From JBGTBD01 sp041749475 (lineage in GTDB: Bacteria > Pseudomonadota > Alphaproteobacteria > Rickettsiales > UBA998): a stretch of DNA of 39,526 bases. The position numbers and the translations under genes are program-made. Position 1 is the first letter of the stretch. Each line of letters begins with the position of its first letter. The stretch lies in contig JBGTBD010000045.1 in NCBI GenBank assembly GCA_041749475.1, forward strand, positions 1 through 39,526, in the 5' to 3' direction. The notes under the pieces are model-generated. The model searched no databases. It saw only the letters and a program-made list of their open reading frames with translations, and had not been told where the DNA came from. Shown here piece after piece: positions 26,085 to 32,918 of this stretch.

Positions 26085-26948
26085 TTAAACACCTCTACAC
26101 TCTGGGGCTACGCTCTCCAAGCTATGCACGATATGCTCGGCAAGCATTTCTGATGCTTTGGATAAATCCTCGCGCTTCATGAGAGCAATTTCAGCGTCCG
26201 CCAGTTCTGGTAATTTGCGAATCGGATGGATGCCACCGGGCAGCATATTGGCTGGAAGGACGGTGATGCCAAGCCCGGCTTTGACAGCGGCAATGGTACC
26301 GGCGAGGCTGGGACTGGTGTAGCTGATGCGCCAAGGCTTTTTTGCTTTGTCGAGTGCGGCAAGCGCCCGCGCACGGTAAATGCAGGGCTGTGGCGATAAT
26401 ACCAAAGAAAGCGGCTCCTCTGGCTTGTGGTGATCGGCGGCAGCCCACACTAACGGCTCACGCCAGACTTTTGTGCCACCCTTGGCGGCTTTCGGGTCAC
26501 GCTTAACCAGTATCACATCGTAATCACCACGCCGGAAGCCCTCGATCAGATTGAGCGTCAGATCGCACGACACATTTAGCTGCACACGCGGATGGTGCTG
26601 GCGGAAGGTGGAAAGTACATCGGGCAAATAATGTGTGGCAAAATCCTCCGGCGTACCAAGGCGTATTTCACCTTCCACGTCCGGCTCTTTCAAGCGGCTA
26701 TAGGCTTCCCATTGCAGCTGGATAATGCGCTTGGCATAGCCAAGGAAAATCTCACCCTGATCGGTGAGCTTCACCTTGCGCCCGGAACGGTGAAAGAGCT
26801 GGCAGCCCAACCCATCTTCGAGCTTCTTTATCTGCAAACTAAGCGCGGATTGGCTACGCCCAACGACCTCTGCCGCCTTGCTGAAAGTCCCGGTTTCGGC
26901 AATTGAGATAAAACTCTTGAGCAGCAACGTATCGGCATGAAACGGCAT
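26085..26948 (-). CDS. LysR-type transcriptional regulator of the bicarbonate operon
   Basis: 287 residues from the ATG at 26948, chosen for its AGGA ribosome site and because the N-terminus MPFHADTLLLKSFISIAETG matches LysR openings. The helix-turn-helix is TFSKAAEVVGRSQSALSLQI (residues about 20-40). The effector-binding domain follows, with LGTPEDFATHYLPDVLSTF and GTIAAVKAGLGITVLPANML. The fold is like CbbR/CmpR regulators, which sense carbon metabolites, but many LysR proteins look alike at this level. Divergent from sbtA with a LysR-type operator between, so it most likely controls that operon and itself. Confidence 0.9.
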   Translation of the reverse strand: MPFHADTLLLKSFISIAETGTFSKAAEVVGRSQSALSLQIKKLEDGLGCQLFHRSGRKVKLTDQGEIFLGYAKRIIQLQWEAYSRLKEPDVEGEIRLGTPEDFATHYLPDVLSTFRQHHPRVQLNVSCDLTLNLIEGFRRGDYDVILVKRDPKAAKGGTKVWREPLVWAAADHHKPEEPLSLVLSPQPCIYRARALAALDKAKKPWRISYTSPSLAGTIAAVKAGLGITVLPANMLPGGIHPIRKLPELADAEIALMKREDLSKASEMLAEHIVHSLESVAPECRGV

Positions 26949-26957
26949 GGAGTTCCT

Positions 26958-26972
26958 ATGAGTTATACTCAT
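26958..26972. promoter_or_regulatory. Perfect inverted repeat upstream of lysR
   Basis: ATGAGT-TAT-ACTCAT, a 6+3+6 perfect palindrome 9 bases before the lysR start codon. It overlaps the likely lysR leader, so a protein bound here would hinder lysR expression. It could be an autoregulatory site or chance. Confidence 0.4.
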
Positions 26973-26986
26973 GGTATATATAAGAA

Positions 26987-27005
26987 CTATCAACTTTCAA
27001 TATAG
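26987..27005. promoter_or_regulatory. LysR-type operator (CTAT-N11-ATAG)
   Basis: The divergent lysR-sbtA intergenic region contains CTAT, eleven bases, then ATAG: a perfect-dyad form of the T-N11-A box recognised by LysR-type regulators. It lies just upstream of the proposed sbtA -35, the standard position for activation, and between the two start codons. Confidence 0.65.
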
Positions 27006-27009
27006 AAAA

Positions 27010-27039
27010 TTGCCCGTAAATTAGAAATAATAGCTATAA
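27010..27039 (+). promoter_or_regulatory. Possible sbtA promoter
   Basis: TTGCCC (27010-27015), 18-base spacer, CTATAA (27034-27039), ending 14 bases before the sbtA ATG. The -35 match is partial, as expected for an activator-dependent promoter directly behind the LysR box. Other hexamer pairs in this AT-rich gap are possible. Confidence 0.35.
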
Positions 27040-27053
27040 AAACAAGGGCGCTC

Positions 27054-28043
27054 ATGGAATTCCTATATATAATTTCTCAAAACCTACTCTCTCCCACGAT
27101 TCTCTTCTTTGCGCTCGGTATTATCGCAGGATTCCTTAAATCAGATTTAGAAGTGCCTGACAGTATAAGTCGCTACTTGGCACTTTACCTGATGATGGCG
27201 ATTGGCTTCAAAGGGGGCGTGGCCATTGCCAATACCGCTGATCTCAATGGCGAAGTGATTGCAGCCATCGGCGCGGGTCTTGCGATTGGCTTCTTGCAAC
27301 CATTCCTTGGATATGGACTTCTAAAACTTACTACCAAGCTTGATAGCCCCACCGCTGCCGCCGTTGCCGCACATTATGGCTCGATCAGCATGGTGACGTT
27401 TGCCACGGCTGCCGCATTCCTCAAAACCAATGAAGTGATTTATGCGGGCTATATTGTCGCCATCCTTGCACTCATGGAAGCCCCGGCGATTCTCTCTGCC
27501 TTGTTTATCGCCCACCGTACAGCACCTGAAACAACAACCCATAAAAACGAGCAGAAAAAACTAAGCCGCGAGATATTTACTAACGGTGCAATCCTGCTGC
27601 TCACCGGGGCATTCCTTATCGGCTGGATTACGGGACAAAAAGGCATGGATAAAGTGGCAGGATTTTTAGATGCGCCTTTCCAAGGCATTCTCTGCCTTTT
27701 CTTGCTCGATATGGGCTTGCTGGTAGCTAGGAATCTACATCATCTTAAGAGTTTTACATGGCCACTGGCGCTGTTTGGTATCTACATGCCGCTGATCGGT
27801 GCTGGCATAGGACTACTAACCAGCCGCATGATTGGACTGGATGTGGGGACTGGCACATTGTTCACGGTGCTATGCGCCAGCGCATCCTATATCGCCGTCC
27901 CTGCCGCCATGCGCCTTGCGCTGCCGGAGGCCAAAGCTGCAATCTATGTGCCGATGAGCCTCGCCATTACTTTTCCCTTCAACGTGACGCTGGGTATTCC
28001 GCTCTACTTCGCGCTGGCAGGGAAGATACTGATTAACCACTAA
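27054..28043 (+). CDS. sbtA: SbtA-type sodium-dependent bicarbonate transporter
   Basis: 329 residues, about ten spans arranged as two inverted five-helix halves. Family features: SPTILFFALGIIAGFLKSDL at the N-terminus, LYLMMAIGFKGGVAIA, then AAHYGSISMVTFATAAAFL and LALMEAPAILSALF at the end of the first half. The second half mirrors this with LLTGAFLIGWITG and DMGLLVARNL, ending in CASASYIAVPAAMRLALPEA. SbtA is the high-affinity Na+/HCO3- symporter of the cyanobacterial carbon-concentrating mechanism and has many proteobacterial homologues. No SbtB (PII-like) partner is present. AGGG lies six bases before the start. The carbonic anhydrase gene follows after 15 bases. Confidence 0.92.
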   Translation: MEFLYIISQNLLSPTILFFALGIIAGFLKSDLEVPDSISRYLALYLMMAIGFKGGVAIANTADLNGEVIAAIGAGLAIGFLQPFLGYGLLKLTTKLDSPTAAAVAAHYGSISMVTFATAAAFLKTNEVIYAGYIVAILALMEAPAILSALFIAHRTAPETTTHKNEQKKLSREIFTNGAILLLTGAFLIGWITGQKGMDKVAGFLDAPFQGILCLFLLDMGLLVARNLHHLKSFTWPLALFGIYMPLIGAGIGLLTSRMIGLDVGTGTLFTVLCASASYIAVPAAMRLALPEAKAAIYVPMSLAITFPFNVTLGIPLYFALAGKILINH

Positions 28044-28058
28044 CCCAAAGGAGCATCT

Positions 28059-28586
28059 ATGAAGAAACTACTCGTCACCACCGCACTCATCGCACTAACC
28101 GCAAACTCCGCCTTCGCTGGAGAATGTGGCACGCACCATAAAATTACCAAAGACGAAATCATCGCCGCGCAAAAAGCATGGGGTGATGGCATCGTGAATA
28201 TAGGTGCTGCGGAAGACCATAAAAAAGCAGCGATGGAGCATATCAATACGCTTTATGCCTACAATATCGGCAAGGTACTGTTTAAACCCACCAAGGCATC
28301 AGCAGTGCAATTTCGCGATGATAAGGATGAAGCATTATCATATTTCGTCGGGGGCAAAGAACCGGAGGACAAAGGATTCGCGCTCGCGCCTTTTACCAAA
28401 GTACGGTTTGAGAACCACAGCATGACGATAGATTGCGACTCTGCACTAGCGATGGGCAATTACTACTTCACCAAAACCGATGGCGAGGAGATCAAGGTGG
28501 AATACAGCTTCGGCTATGTCGAAGACAAAAGCGGCCACCTGAAAATCAACCTACACCACTCCTCGCTGCCCTATAAGCCGGAGTAA
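28059..28586 (+). CDS. Exported iota-class carbonic anhydrase-like protein (COG4337)
   Basis: 175 residues. A Sec signal peptide (MKKLLVTTALIALTANSAFA) predicts cleavage after Ala20 and a periplasmic location. The mature part is one SnoaL/CaMKII-association-like (NTF2 fold) domain with the marks of the COG4337/iota carbonic anhydrases: YFVGG, MGNYYFT (132-138), VEYSFGY (147-153) and the signature LHHSSLPY with H166 H167 S168 S169. Such enzymes hydrate CO2 without needing a metal. Two cysteines (C23, C126) could form a disulfide. Such proteins might be mislabelled in databases. Strong AAGGAG site. Its place between sbtA and DUF6671 fits CO2 to bicarbonate conversion next to a bicarbonate importer. 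Confidence 0.8.
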   Translation: MKKLLVTTALIALTANSAFAGECGTHHKITKDEIIAAQKAWGDGIVNIGAAEDHKKAAMEHINTLYAYNIGKVLFKPTKASAVQFRDDKDEALSYFVGGKEPEDKGFALAPFTKVRFENHSMTIDCDSALAMGNYYFTKTDGEEIKVEYSFGYVEDKSGHLKINLHHSSLPYKPE

Positions 28587-28592
28587 TTGGTT

Positions 28593-29450
28593 ATGAGCCA
28601 AGCGTATCAAGGTGCATGCATCATCATCCCCACCAAGCACGCTAAATCCATAGCGATTGCGCCACCATTTTGGAATAATCTGGGCGCAAGTGTGCTGGAA
28701 TACTATGTTGATACCGATACGCTTGGCTCATTTTCTGGCGAGGTGGAGCGCGAGGGGAATGCGCTCGAATGCGCGCGGCGAAAATGCGAATGGGCGCTAG
28801 ATTTGCTTGGCGATAAGGTGGAGTATTGCATCGCCAGTGAAGGCAGCTTCGGACCACATCTGCAGATTCCGTTTCTGCCCTGCGATCAGGAGATTTTATA
28901 TTTCATTGACCGCAAGCGTGGCTTTCATTTGCACATGGTGCATGTGACGGAGAAAACAAACTATCAAATGAAGGCACTGGAATCATGGGAGCAACTACAG
29001 CAATTTGCTGAATCGGCACAGTTTCCATCCCATGCCCTGATGGTTCGTCCGAATAATCGAGAAGATAGCGGCCTTTTATTCAAAGGAATTGATACGCCAG
29101 CCGCGCTTGAAGAGGCGTTTCAGGAGTCGCGCAAAGCCTCGAGCGACGGCAAGGTGTGGGTGGAATCCGATATGCGTGCGCAGTTTAACCCCTCGCGCAT
29201 GGCGGCGATTTGTAAACTAGCGGATAAAATGGCGCAGCGCCTAGCAGTCTTATGCCCTAAATGCGTCGCTCCCGGTTGGGGCAGAATACGCGCCGAGAAG
29301 GGATTACATTGCGAATACTGTGACCAACCCACCGAAATGATTGCCCATGAAATTTATGGCTGCGTGTTTTGCGATCATAAAGAAACTTTGCAACGCGCAG
29401 ATGGTTTGAAAGTAGCACCACAAATGCATTGTGGATGGTGTAATCCTTAA
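28593..29450 (+). CDS. DUF6671 family protein with C-terminal zinc-ribbon-like Cys clusters
   Basis: 285 residues from the ATG at 28593, which has GGAG nine bases upstream; a TTG at 28587 is too close to that site. The N-terminal two thirds opens GACIIIPTKHAKSIAIAPPF and has DTDTLGSFSGEVER and YCIASEGSFGPH, the pattern of DUF6671 proteins as I recall it. The last 60 residues hold four Cys pairs: CPKC, CEYC, a CVFC pair and CGWC just before the NP end, as in tandem zinc ribbons. No signal peptide. Function unknown. Six bases separate its start from the carbonic anhydrase stop, so it is co-expressed with the bicarbonate genes. Confidence 0.8.
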   Translation: MSQAYQGACIIIPTKHAKSIAIAPPFWNNLGASVLEYYVDTDTLGSFSGEVEREGNALECARRKCEWALDLLGDKVEYCIASEGSFGPHLQIPFLPCDQEILYFIDRKRGFHLHMVHVTEKTNYQMKALESWEQLQQFAESAQFPSHALMVRPNNREDSGLLFKGIDTPAALEEAFQESRKASSDGKVWVESDMRAQFNPSRMAAICKLADKMAQRLAVLCPKCVAPGWGRIRAEKGLHCEYCDQPTEMIAHEIYGCVFCDHKETLQRADGLKVAPQMHCGWCNP

Positions 29451-29487
29451 AACCCAATAAAAGGGCCATATCAAACTGACATCATAC

Positions 29488-29509
29488 TTGCAAACACATT
29501 GCAAACACA
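29488..29509. repeat. Tandem 11-bp repeat near islet end
   Basis: TTGCAAACACA occurs twice head to tail without a spacer, 79 bases from the right att repeat and inside the islet. Short direct repeats at this distance from a tRNA-borne crossover site resemble arm-type binding sites of tyrosine recombinases. The remaining bases between DUF6671 and the tRNA hold nothing else I can name. Confidence 0.5.
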
Positions 29510-29587
29510 GCCCTCTTCGGCCTGTTTTAGTATATCTCGCTCTGATTGGAGAATTCCCCGAAACCCGCGTCCCGCTTCGCTGGAGAG

Positions 29588-29631
29588 ATGGTGCCGCTTG
29601 TCGGATTCGAACTGACGACCTACCGCTTACA
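29588..29631. repeat. Right att repeat inside the intact tRNA-Thr
   Basis: Second copy of the 44-bp repeat, covering the CCA end to the first anticodon base of the tRNA-Thr gene. Identity with 25996-26039 ends exactly at the anticodon, a common recombination boundary for tRNA-targeting integrases. Confidence 0.93.
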
Positions 29632-29663
29632 AGGCGGTTGCTCTACCCCTGAGCTAAAGCGGC
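29589..29663 (-). tRNA. tRNA-Thr (anticodon UGU)
   Basis: 75 bases including an encoded CCA. Acceptor stem GCCGCTT pairs with AAGCGGC, followed by discriminator A. The D arm contains AGCTCAGGGGTAGAGC. The anticodon stem ACCGC/GCGGT closes the loop CTTGTAA, giving anticodon TGT, which reads ACA (Thr). The T arm contains GTTCGAATC. All arms are intact, so the gene should work. It is the attachment target of the adjacent islet. Confidence 0.96.
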
Positions 29664-29725
29664 ACTGGTTGGGAACTTAAACGGAAAATGGGGGGGTCGT
29701 CAATGGGCGCGGGCGGGAACGGGGA

Positions 29726-31135
29726 TTATTCGTCGTCTTTCAACCAGACGCGGTGGTTATAGGGGCGGCCGAAATAGTAGCCTTGCATATATTCCACGCC
29801 CAGTTCCATCAGCATTTTTGCCACCTCACCGCTTTCGACGAATTCGGCGACTGCTTTGAGGCCGAAGCCCTTGGTGAAATCAAGTAATGTCTTGACGAAG
29901 AAGCGGTTATCGGCGTTATCGACAAGATCGCGGATGAACGCGCCGTCGATTTTCACGAAGTCCACCGAGAGCGTCTTGAGCTGGCGGAAGGAGGTATAGC
30001 CGGAGCCGAAATCATCCAGCGCCACCTGTGCGCCGAGGGCTTGAATGGCCGCGACGAAATAGGCGGTCTTGCTGAGGTCGCGATGCGCCGCCGTCTCGGT
30101 GATTTCCACTACCATGCGGCTGGTGATGTCGGGATGGTCGGCGACGAGGCGTTTCAGATCGTCCAGCCAGCGGGAATCCCCTGTGGTGAGATTCGATACG
30201 TTGAAGGACAGATGCAACGTGGGTGAGCGCAGCAATTCCTTAAATACTTTTTCCAGTACCAGACGGTCGATGACATGGATCAGGCCCATGCGTTCGGCGA
30301 TGGGGATGAGCGCGCCGGCGGAGCTGATCGTCCCGTCATCCCCCACTACGCGCAGCAGGGCTTCATAGTGCGAGGTCTCGCCCGTCGCGCTGTCGATGAT
30401 CGGTTGATACGCCATGCGCAGGCGGTCTTCATGGATGGCGCGGTTCAGGTAATTGGCAAGGCCCATTTCCTGACGGCTGAATTCTGCCGTGGCAACGGGT
30501 GCACCCGGTGCGGGGGCGCTGATGCCGCGATGTTCGCGTAAGCTGATAAAGGATGCGTCGATGACGTCCACCGCCTTGGCGTATTGCGTAGTGAACGTGA
30601 CAGGCGCGACCAGCGCCATCAAATGCAGCGTCGCCAGTGCGGAGCGACTGCCGAAGCCTTGAATCTGGGTATCGATGCGTTCGCAGAGATAGGCGCATTC
30701 CTCATCCGATGTATGGGTGAGGACGATGGCGAGGATGTCCTTCTGCAGGCGGCATATCGCATCCTTCTCGCCGAGCAGCGTGGCGATTTCCTCTTCCAAC
30801 GAGCGGATGACCTGTTCGGTCAGTTCCGAACCATAGCCGCTCATCACCATGGCGAGGTTTTCGATGGCGATCGTAATGACCGCGCCCATGCCGCCCTTTT
30901 CGCGATGATAGGTCAAGATAGCGTCCAGATGTTCGACGAAGACGGCAGGGTACCCCGTCGCGGCGTCCATCATGCTCAATGGCAGGCGCTTGGCGAGAAT
31001 ACGCGGATGCGGCACGGCGGACTCCTTACGCTCAGCAGCGCGCGGAGCTTTGGGCACCGGCGAACCCTTAGGCGCATCAGGGGCACTCGCCGTGACGATC
31101 GAGCTGGAAAAGCCGTGTTCCGATGAGTGCAACAT
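29726..31135 (-). CDS. c-di-GMP phosphodiesterase: degenerate GGDEF plus EAL
   Basis: 469 residues from the ATG at 31135; a TTG-started frame adds 14 more. No signal peptide or membrane span. Residues about 55-195 follow the GGDEF fold but have LQKDILAIVL where the catalytic GGDEF should be, so no cyclase activity is expected. The C-terminal EAL domain (about 210-465) keeps every key element: YEALLRV, FNVSNLT, VEITETA, ALDDFGSGYTSF, VDFVKIDGAFI, AEFVES and MQGYYFGRP. Predicted to cleave c-di-GMP in the cytosol. Lies 96 bases downstream of ubiA on the same strand. Confidence 0.92.
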   Translation of the reverse strand: MLHSSEHGFSSSIVTASAPDAPKGSPVPKAPRAAERKESAVPHPRILAKRLPLSMMDAATGYPAVFVEHLDAILTYHREKGGMGAVITIAIENLAMVMSGYGSELTEQVIRSLEEEIATLLGEKDAICRLQKDILAIVLTHTSDEECAYLCERIDTQIQGFGSRSALATLHLMALVAPVTFTTQYAKAVDVIDASFISLREHRGISAPAPGAPVATAEFSRQEMGLANYLNRAIHEDRLRMAYQPIIDSATGETSHYEALLRVVGDDGTISSAGALIPIAERMGLIHVIDRLVLEKVFKELLRSPTLHLSFNVSNLTTGDSRWLDDLKRLVADHPDITSRMVVEITETAAHRDLSKTAYFVAAIQALGAQVALDDFGSGYTSFRQLKTLSVDFVKIDGAFIRDLVDNADNRFFVKTLLDFTKGFGLKAVAEFVESGEVAKMLMELGVEYMQGYYFGRPYNHRVWLKDDE

Positions 31136-31231
31136 TAATCTCTCAGGTAAAACATATCCTTCCAGTATGCGCGCCAAAGGTAAAGAGATTGCTAAATCTG
31201 GAGATGTTTGATTAAAATATTAATTGACGCA

Positions 31232-32104
31232 TCAAGGCTTCGCAAAGCAGCATCCGAGCCAAAAAAGCGCCCCCAGCCATTGGTTTGACCTGAAGGCATC
31301 GAGGCAGCTTGCGGGGTTTGTTAAGTCCACCCGGACCATCTGCAGGAATAGCTGGGCGGATATAAGTATCACCAGCAGGAAATAAGGAATATTGAGCTGC
31401 AGCATAAAACCTAACAACATCAATGACATGAAGAAAATGCTATAGCATACCCCGATGGCCAGCAGACTGTGTCTGCCGAAGAGCCGCGCAGTGGATTTAA
31501 CGCCGATGCGGGCGTCGTCCTCGATATCCTGATGGGCGTAGATGGTATCATATCCCACCGTCCAGAAGACGCTGCCGATATAGAGCAGAATCGCAGGCCA
31601 CTCCACATGGCCCGTCACCGCCACCCAGCCGAGAATCGCCCCGGCATTGAAGGTCAGGCCCAGAAAAAGTTGCGGCCACCAGGTGACGCGCTTCATCAGG
31701 GGGTAGACCACCACCAGCACGAGCCAGACCGATGAGAGGATGAATACAGCCCACCCAAGCGAGACCGCCACCATCGCCGCCAGCACTAGCAGAAAGGCCA
31801 GCAATGTTCTGGCCTCACGTGCGCTCACTTCGCCGGAGGCGAGGGGGCGTCCCGCCGTGCGGGCGACTTGCCGATCAATATCGCGATCCCATAGGTCATT
31901 GATGATGCAGCCTGCGGCACGCATGACGAGTGCGCCGAGCGCGAATAGCGCGAGTTCATAGAAAGGGATGCCGTCGCTGGCGAGTGTTGCGCTCCACCAG
32001 CATGGCCAGAGGAGAAGATATGCCCCCGTCAGCTTGTCGAGGCGCATCAGCCGCGCATAGGCGCCAACCGGTAAACTGCCGATATGATGGTTCGTCCATG
32101 TCAT
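31232..32104 (-). CDS. ubiA: 4-hydroxybenzoate octaprenyltransferase
   Basis: Membrane enzyme that prenylates 4-hydroxybenzoate in ubiquinone synthesis. 290 residues with about eight spans. Motifs: LLLWPCWWS, RAAGCIINDLWDRDIDRQV (first Asp-rich motif), RTAGRPLASGEVS, and the second motif YAHQDIEDDARIGVKSTA, which is diagnostic of UbiA proper. Divergent from rsmE with 33 bases between starts, so their promoters must overlap. Confidence 0.95.
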   Translation of the reverse strand: MTWTNHHIGSLPVGAYARLMRLDKLTGAYLLLWPCWWSATLASDGIPFYELALFALGALVMRAAGCIINDLWDRDIDRQVARTAGRPLASGEVSAREARTLLAFLLVLAAMVAVSLGWAVFILSSVWLVLVVVYPLMKRVTWWPQLFLGLTFNAGAILGWVAVTGHVEWPAILLYIGSVFWTVGYDTIYAHQDIEDDARIGVKSTARLFGRHSLLAIGVCYSIFFMSLMLLGFMLQLNIPYFLLVILISAQLFLQMVRVDLTNPASCLDAFRSNQWLGALFWLGCCFAKP

Positions 32105-32137
32105 CGTCCTTTACTCTCCAGGGCCAGCGAATAAGAT

Positions 32138-32911
32138 ATGCGAATGACCACTCATCCATACCCCAAGATACGGCTTTATGTCGAGCACCCGCTGAACAAG
32201 GGCGCGACTATCCCGCTCGAATTGCACCAACTGCATTATTTGGGGGACGTGATGCGGATGAAGGATGGGGAGACGCTCGCGCTATTCAACGGGAAGGACG
32301 GCGAATGGTCGGGAGTGTTCCAACGCTCGGGCAAAAAATCCGCGCATGTGATGCTGGAAACGCAGACGCGGCCTTACCGTGACGCGCCGGATATCTGGCT
32401 CGCGTTCTCTCCCGTCAAAGGACAGGCAACCGAGTATCTCGTCCAGAAGGCAACGGAACTAGGGGCAAGCAAGTTGGTTCCCGTGCTTACCGATTATGGA
32501 CAAATCCGCAAAGTGAATCTGGAACGGCTGCGCAAAAATGCCATCGAAGCCGCGGAGCAGACCGAGCGTGTGGATGTCCCTGAGATCGCCGAGCCGGTGG
32601 AGCTTTCCACCCTCCTCCATACATGGCCCAAGGAGCGCACGCTGTTCTATGGTGACGAGCAAGGCAGTGGCATATCCGCCGCGGAACTGCGGAAAGACGT
32701 GCTTTCTCCGCCGCTTGCGTTGCTTGTGGGGCCGGAAGGTGGATTTTCTGCGTCCGAACATTATATACTGGGGAAGACCCCGTTCATCCGGGCCATCAGC
32801 ATGGGGCCGAGAGTGCTGCGTGCCGATACGGCCTGTGTGGTCGGGTTAACCCTGTTGATGCTGCTGGCGGGGGATTGGGATCATCACCCCCGGTTCCGCG
32901 CGCACTCTTGA
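32138..32911 (+). CDS. rsmE: 16S rRNA m3U1498 methyltransferase
   Basis: SPOUT-class methyltransferase acting on the 30S subunit. 257 residues. An N-terminal PUA-like domain (RLYVEHPLNKGATIPLE) is followed by the knotted SAM-binding domain: QKATELGASKLVPVLT, RLRKNAIEAAEQTERVDVPE, LVGPEGGFSASEH and MGPRVLRADTA. ATG at 32144 is an alternative start. gshA follows after seven bases, giving an rsmE-gshA pair. Confidence 0.95.
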   Translation: MRMTTHPYPKIRLYVEHPLNKGATIPLELHQLHYLGDVMRMKDGETLALFNGKDGEWSGVFQRSGKKSAHVMLETQTRPYRDAPDIWLAFSPVKGQATEYLVQKATELGASKLVPVLTDYGQIRKVNLERLRKNAIEAAEQTERVDVPEIAEPVELSTLLHTWPKERTLFYGDEQGSGISAAELRKDVLSPPLALLVGPEGGFSASEHYILGKTPFIRAISMGPRVLRADTACVVGLTLLMLLAGDWDHHPRFRAHS

Positions 32912-32918
32912 GACCTAT

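Larger units (their letters stand above)
25996..29587. mobile_element. tRNA-Thr-inserted genomic islet carrying an inorganic-carbon module
   Basis: 3592 bp bounded by the exact 44-bp repeat at 25996 and its parental copy in the tRNA-Thr gene. Cargo: lysR, sbtA, iota-type carbonic anhydrase and a DUF6671 gene, with nothing else of coding size. No integrase, excisionase or transposase is visible on either strand. The interior looks more AT-rich than the flanks by eye. A tandem 11-bp repeat at 29488-29509, about 80 bases from the right repeat, may be an integrase arm site. Either the integrase was lost, or the unit is mobilised in trans. Confidence 0.8.

Noticed and set aside
25211..26092. Long open frame antisense to the asmA 3' end and left att repeat
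   Set aside because: Covers the conserved AsmA C-terminus in another strand and crosses the islet boundary; no domain pattern.
31232..32104. Second member of the arabinose pathway (UbiA superfamily)
   Set aside because: Its YAHQDIEDD and VGVKSTA-like second motif is that of 4-hydroxybenzoate prenyltransferase, not DPPR synthase.
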